From an uncultured Bacteroidota bacterium (GTDB lineage Bacteria; Bacteroidota; Bacteroidia; Bacteroidales; 4484-276): a stretch of DNA of 5,708 nt. This document shows, piece after piece, positions 5,325-5,708 of the stretch. The translations under genes and the position numbers were made by a program. How positions within the stretch are numbered: the first letter of the stretch is position 1; each line of letters begins with the position of its first letter. The notes under the pieces are model-generated. The model ran no database searches. It saw nothing but the letters and a program-made list of their open reading frames with translations, and was not told where the DNA came from. The DNA is taken from the NCBI GenBank assembly GCA_903930725.1, contig CAIYZW010001047.1, positions 1-5,708 of the forward strand, given 5' to 3'.

Positions 5325-5383
5325 CTCAGCAAAGTTAAAGATAGTTTGGTTGGGATTGGGGGATGGGGGGATTGTTTTTTTAT
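5325..5383 (-). repeat. Interspersed module repeat, copy D
   Basis: Fourth and most diverged copy: 5 of 36 columns differ from copy A between CAAAG and the ATG after the second G-tract. The -7-like box is TAACTTTG (5337-5330 on minus), still TAnnTTTG. The first G-tract is interrupted (GGGA) and the last is six G's. The outer end is ATTG plus a T-run and lacks the GTGA seen in the other three. It precedes the DUF6934 operon. Confidence 0.85.
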
Positions 5384-5414
5384 AAACTTTACGGAATTAT
5401 TGTGGATTTGTGTA

Positions 5415-5476
5415 AGGGAAAGGGATTGAGGGGGCGCCAAAGGTTCCGGCCTGGTAGAGCGGGTAACGATAGGGGT
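5415..5476. other. Locally G/C-rich intergenic segment of unknown origin
   Basis: Between repeat copy D and the stop of the edge gene lies a stretch that is G/C-rich against AT-rich neighbours. It includes the palindrome GGCGCC at 5433-5438, GGTTCCGGCCTGG at 5442-5454, and GGTAGAGCGGG at 5453-5463. GGTAGAGC recalls a tRNA D-arm but no acceptor stem, anticodon arm or T-arm is present. No gene start or stop structure fits. It may be a remnant of another element. Confidence 0.4.
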
Positions 5477-5491
5477 TTAAAGAATTGGCAG

Positions 5492-5708
5492 TTAAGAAAT
5501 ATAATCGCCATGTGAAGTTTTATCATCATTGTTCTTGATTTCGTTAAGTAATGGTTCGATTTTGGCGTAATCCCTTATTACTTTTAGTGTGATAAATGCA
5601 AGTGCGATTCCGATAATGTGTGAAATCATATAGCCCATGGTGATTGATGTGTGTTGGTCGAGTGTTTTTGCTTTCATCGAAATACGGAACAAACCATTCC
5701 CAATAACA
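5492..5708 (-). CDS. Putative membrane protein, C-terminal part (start uncertain, reaches window edge)
   Basis: The frame is open from the right edge to TAA at 5494-5492, giving 71 residues. It may begin outside the window (VIGNGLFRISMKAK is in frame) or at the internal ATG that gives MKAKTLDQH and a 61-residue protein. One clear hydrophobic segment, MGYMISHIIGIALAFITLKVI, should span the membrane. It is followed by a charged, partly acidic tail (RDYAKIEPLLNEIKNNDDK) likely on the cytoplasmic side. I do not recognise the family. It has the same direction and AT-rich base use as the modules to its left, but is separated from the DUF6934 operon by copy D and about 108 unannotated bases. Whether it belongs to another repeat-bounded module cannot be seen from here. 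Confidence 0.5.
   Translation of the reverse strand, partial: VIGNGLFRISMKAKTLDQHTSITMGYMISHIIGIALAFITLKVIRDYAKIEPLLNEIKNNDDKTSHGDYIS

Noticed and set aside
3050..5383. Integron cassette array with attC sites
   Set aside because: The same-direction modules with a repeat between each recall cassettes, but the repeats lack the paired RYYYAAC and GTTRRRY core sites and the palindromic arms of attC, and no integrase gene is visible. A covariance-model search for attC would settle it.
5450..5466. tRNA-like GGTAGAGCGGG
   Set aside because: Only a D-arm-like string is present. No acceptor stem, anticodon arm, or GGTTCRA T-arm can be placed around it at correct spacing.

Overview
The window looks like a piece of a Bacteroidota chromosome, perhaps from the Bacteroidales/Marinilabiliales side of the phylum. 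Three things suggest this: no gene has a Shine-Dalgarno-like site, TAnnTTTG promoter boxes occur upstream of genes, and the protein families (DUF6934, DUF2281, DUF433/DUF5615, a GT-B glycosyltransferase tail of Bacteroidota type) are typical of the phylum. The order-level placement is a guess.

Left part (1-1902, plus strand, moderate GC). It begins with the C-terminal 232 residues of a glycosyltransferase. A non-coding interval of about 450 bases follows. It holds a 21-bp tandem repeat (14 units, decayed at the left end) and then a hairpin terminator. Next comes a 229-residue helical protein of unknown function, closed by a second hairpin. This part reads like chromosomal backbone.

Right part (1933-5708, minus strand, clearly more AT-rich). 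All genes point the same way and form small modules. From right to left they are a membrane-protein fragment at the edge, DUF6934 plus a 51-residue partner, a DUF2281 antitoxin with a PIN (VapC-like) toxin, a DUF433 antitoxin with a DUF5615 PIN-like toxin, and a 356-residue NucS-like PD-(D/E)XK nuclease. In each of the three two-gene modules the second gene starts inside the stop codon of the first (a 4-base ATGA overlap).

The most striking structure is a repeat of about 60 bp present four times (3050-3113, 3780-3842, 4526-4584, 5325-5383). All copies have the same orientation, and one lies directly upstream of each of the four modules. Each copy carries a TA(G/A)CTTTG box next to the gene and a block of three G-tracts (C-tracts on the coding strand) away from it. 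The layout suggests an array of toxin-antitoxin and defence modules whose boundaries are marked, and perhaps exchanged, through a shared promoter-bearing repeat. The DUF6934/51-residue pair sits in the same slot as the two toxin-antitoxin pairs, so it is a candidate for an undescribed two-gene system. That role is inferred from position and architecture only.
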